From assembly GCA_018821785.1 (NCBI GenBank), contig JAHJLI010000206.1, positions 1 through 42,349 on the forward strand: a stretch of 42,349 nucleotides of DNA, read 5' to 3'. This DNA is from Pseudomonadota bacterium (lineage in GTDB: Bacteria; Desulfobacterota; Desulfobulbia; Desulfobulbales; Desulfocapsaceae). Positions 41,753 to 42,349 of the stretch are shown in pieces. Both the position numbers and the translations under genes were made by a program. The notes under the pieces are model-generated. The model worked only from the letters and a program-made list of their open reading frames with translations. It made no database searches and had not been told where the DNA came from. Every line of letters begins with the position of its first letter. The first letter of the stretch is position 1.

Positions 41753-42193
41753 ATGAAAGTTAAAGATATTTTGGCAGCAAAAGGAAATCGAGTTGTCACC
41801 ATTGAAAATGGTACCAGCGTTATTGACGCCATGTCGATTTTTTCAGCGAATCGTATCGGCTCCCTGCTGATAGTTGACAAAAACAACACTATCCTTGGCA
41901 TCATCGGTGCTCGTGATGTCTTGATGGCGGTGGTCAATCATCTCGAAAAACTGAAAACTATGGCGGTTGACGAAATTATGACCACCAATCTGATTGTCGG
42001 CACAGAAGACGACTCTGTCGACTATATCCTGGCGATCATGACTGAAAACAGAATTCGCCACGTGCCCATTATGAAAGGCAAGGAACTCAAGGGGCTGGTG
42101 TCAATCGGCGATGTAGTCAAGGCCCTGCTCAAGGAAAAGGCCGTAGAGAACAGGTACCTCAAGGACTATATCGCCGACAAGTATCCGGGGTGA
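41753..42193 (+). CDS. Two-CBS-domain protein
   Basis: The 146-residue cytoplasmic protein consists almost wholly of a CBS pair: VKDILAAKG to IIGARDVLMAV and VDEIMTTNL to GLVSIGDVVKALL. CBS pairs bind adenosine nucleotides and often act as energy or redox sensors. A GGGAG precedes the ATG. Its place 70 bp after nuoN suggests co-transcription with, or control related to, complex I, but that is inference. Confidence 0.9.
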   Translation: MKVKDILAAKGNRVVTIENGTSVIDAMSIFSANRIGSLLIVDKNNTILGIIGARDVLMAVVNHLEKLKTMAVDEIMTTNLIVGTEDDSVDYILAIMTENRIRHVPIMKGKELKGLVSIGDVVKALLKEKAVENRYLKDYIADKYPG

Positions 42194-42195
42194 CC

Positions 42196-42349
42196 TCAGG
42201 TAATACCAAGGTAGGCCTTCTGCACGGCTTTGTTGCTTCTGAGGTTCACTGCCGAATCGGTGACGGTGATCTCTCCGGTCTGCAGGACATAGCCGCGATG
42301 GGCGATGGACAGGGCCATGAGGGCGTTCTGCTCGACGAGCAGGATGGTC
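42196..42349 (-). CDS. livF: LivF-type branched-chain amino acid ABC transporter ATPase (C-terminus only)
   Basis: The last 50 codons are visible: ILLVEQNALMALSIAHRGYV, then LQTGEI and a terminal KAYLGIT. ILLVEQN with the switch-region Gln/Asn and the ending AYLGI(T) are typical of LivF. The gene continues past the right edge. It ends 3 bp from the convergent CBS gene stop. The rest of a liv operon is expected outside. Confidence 0.85.
   Translation of the reverse strand, partial: TILLVEQNALMALSIAHRGYVLQTGEITVTDSAVNLRSNKAVQKAYLGIT

Overview
The window looks like chromosomal DNA of a Gram-negative, energy-flexible deltaproteobacterium, most likely of the Desulfobulbales/Desulfobacterota type. 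Supporting signs are a Desulfovibrio-style single-cluster ferredoxin, NfnAB, a nuo operon with fused NuoC-NuoD, a U32 protein, DUF2062 and LAB_N proteins, and a bd oxidase accompanied by DUF4492. This taxonomy is inferred from gene content, not from a search. No rRNA, tRNA, CRISPR array, integrase or IS element was found.

Layout. 1-134 (-): start of a lipoprotein that looks like an ABC-transporter solute-binding protein. 279-1478 (-): TMEM43-family membrane protein. 1700-2232 (+): a decayed VOC/glyoxalase remnant and a small STAS-like protein. 2233-2832 (-): plsY. 3270-6397 (+): a tightly coupled def-fmt-larC-pgpA run. 6463-9586 (-): a cytochrome bd operon, DUF4492-cydA-cydB plus a 32-residue CydX-like ORF. 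9971-14395: an orphan soluble MotA-loop-like protein, an ExeA-type ATPase fused to an OmpA domain, a TPR/Cds6-like gene broken by three frame changes, and a VanY-like peptidase. 14753-17618 (+): a three-gene cassette (GT2, double LAB_N, GT39) that looks like a lipid-linked sugar transfer system. 18009-18566 (+): DUF2062. 18618-24367 (-): U32, DOMON-like, ferredoxin, beta-CASP nuclease, Trm5-like methyltransferase and cold-shock protein. 25158-27490 (+): nfnAB. 28170-41682 (+): a complete nuoA-B-CD-E-F-G-H-I-J-K-L-M-N operon. 41753-42193 (+): CBS-domain protein. 42196-42349 (-): end of livF.

Functionally the region is dominated by electron transfer. NfnAB balances NADH, NADPH and ferredoxin, complex I passes NADH electrons to quinone with proton pumping, and cytochrome bd removes oxygen using quinol. 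The remaining genes serve phospholipid synthesis (plsY, pgpA), translation initiation (def, fmt), RNA metabolism and modification (beta-CASP, Trm5-like, U32) and the cell envelope.

The most unusual signals are: a dispersed two-hairpin repeat of about 75 bp in four copies, one inside the cyd operon and one inside the nuo operon, with compensatory arm changes and one copy used as coding sequence; a dense cluster of TTGTGC/GCACAA half-sites upstream of nuoA, including a perfect 10-bp inverted repeat; the small ORF behind cydB; the ATPase-OmpA fusion facing a soluble MotA-like protein; and a NuoH with an extra membrane-spanning insertion alongside a short NuoG.
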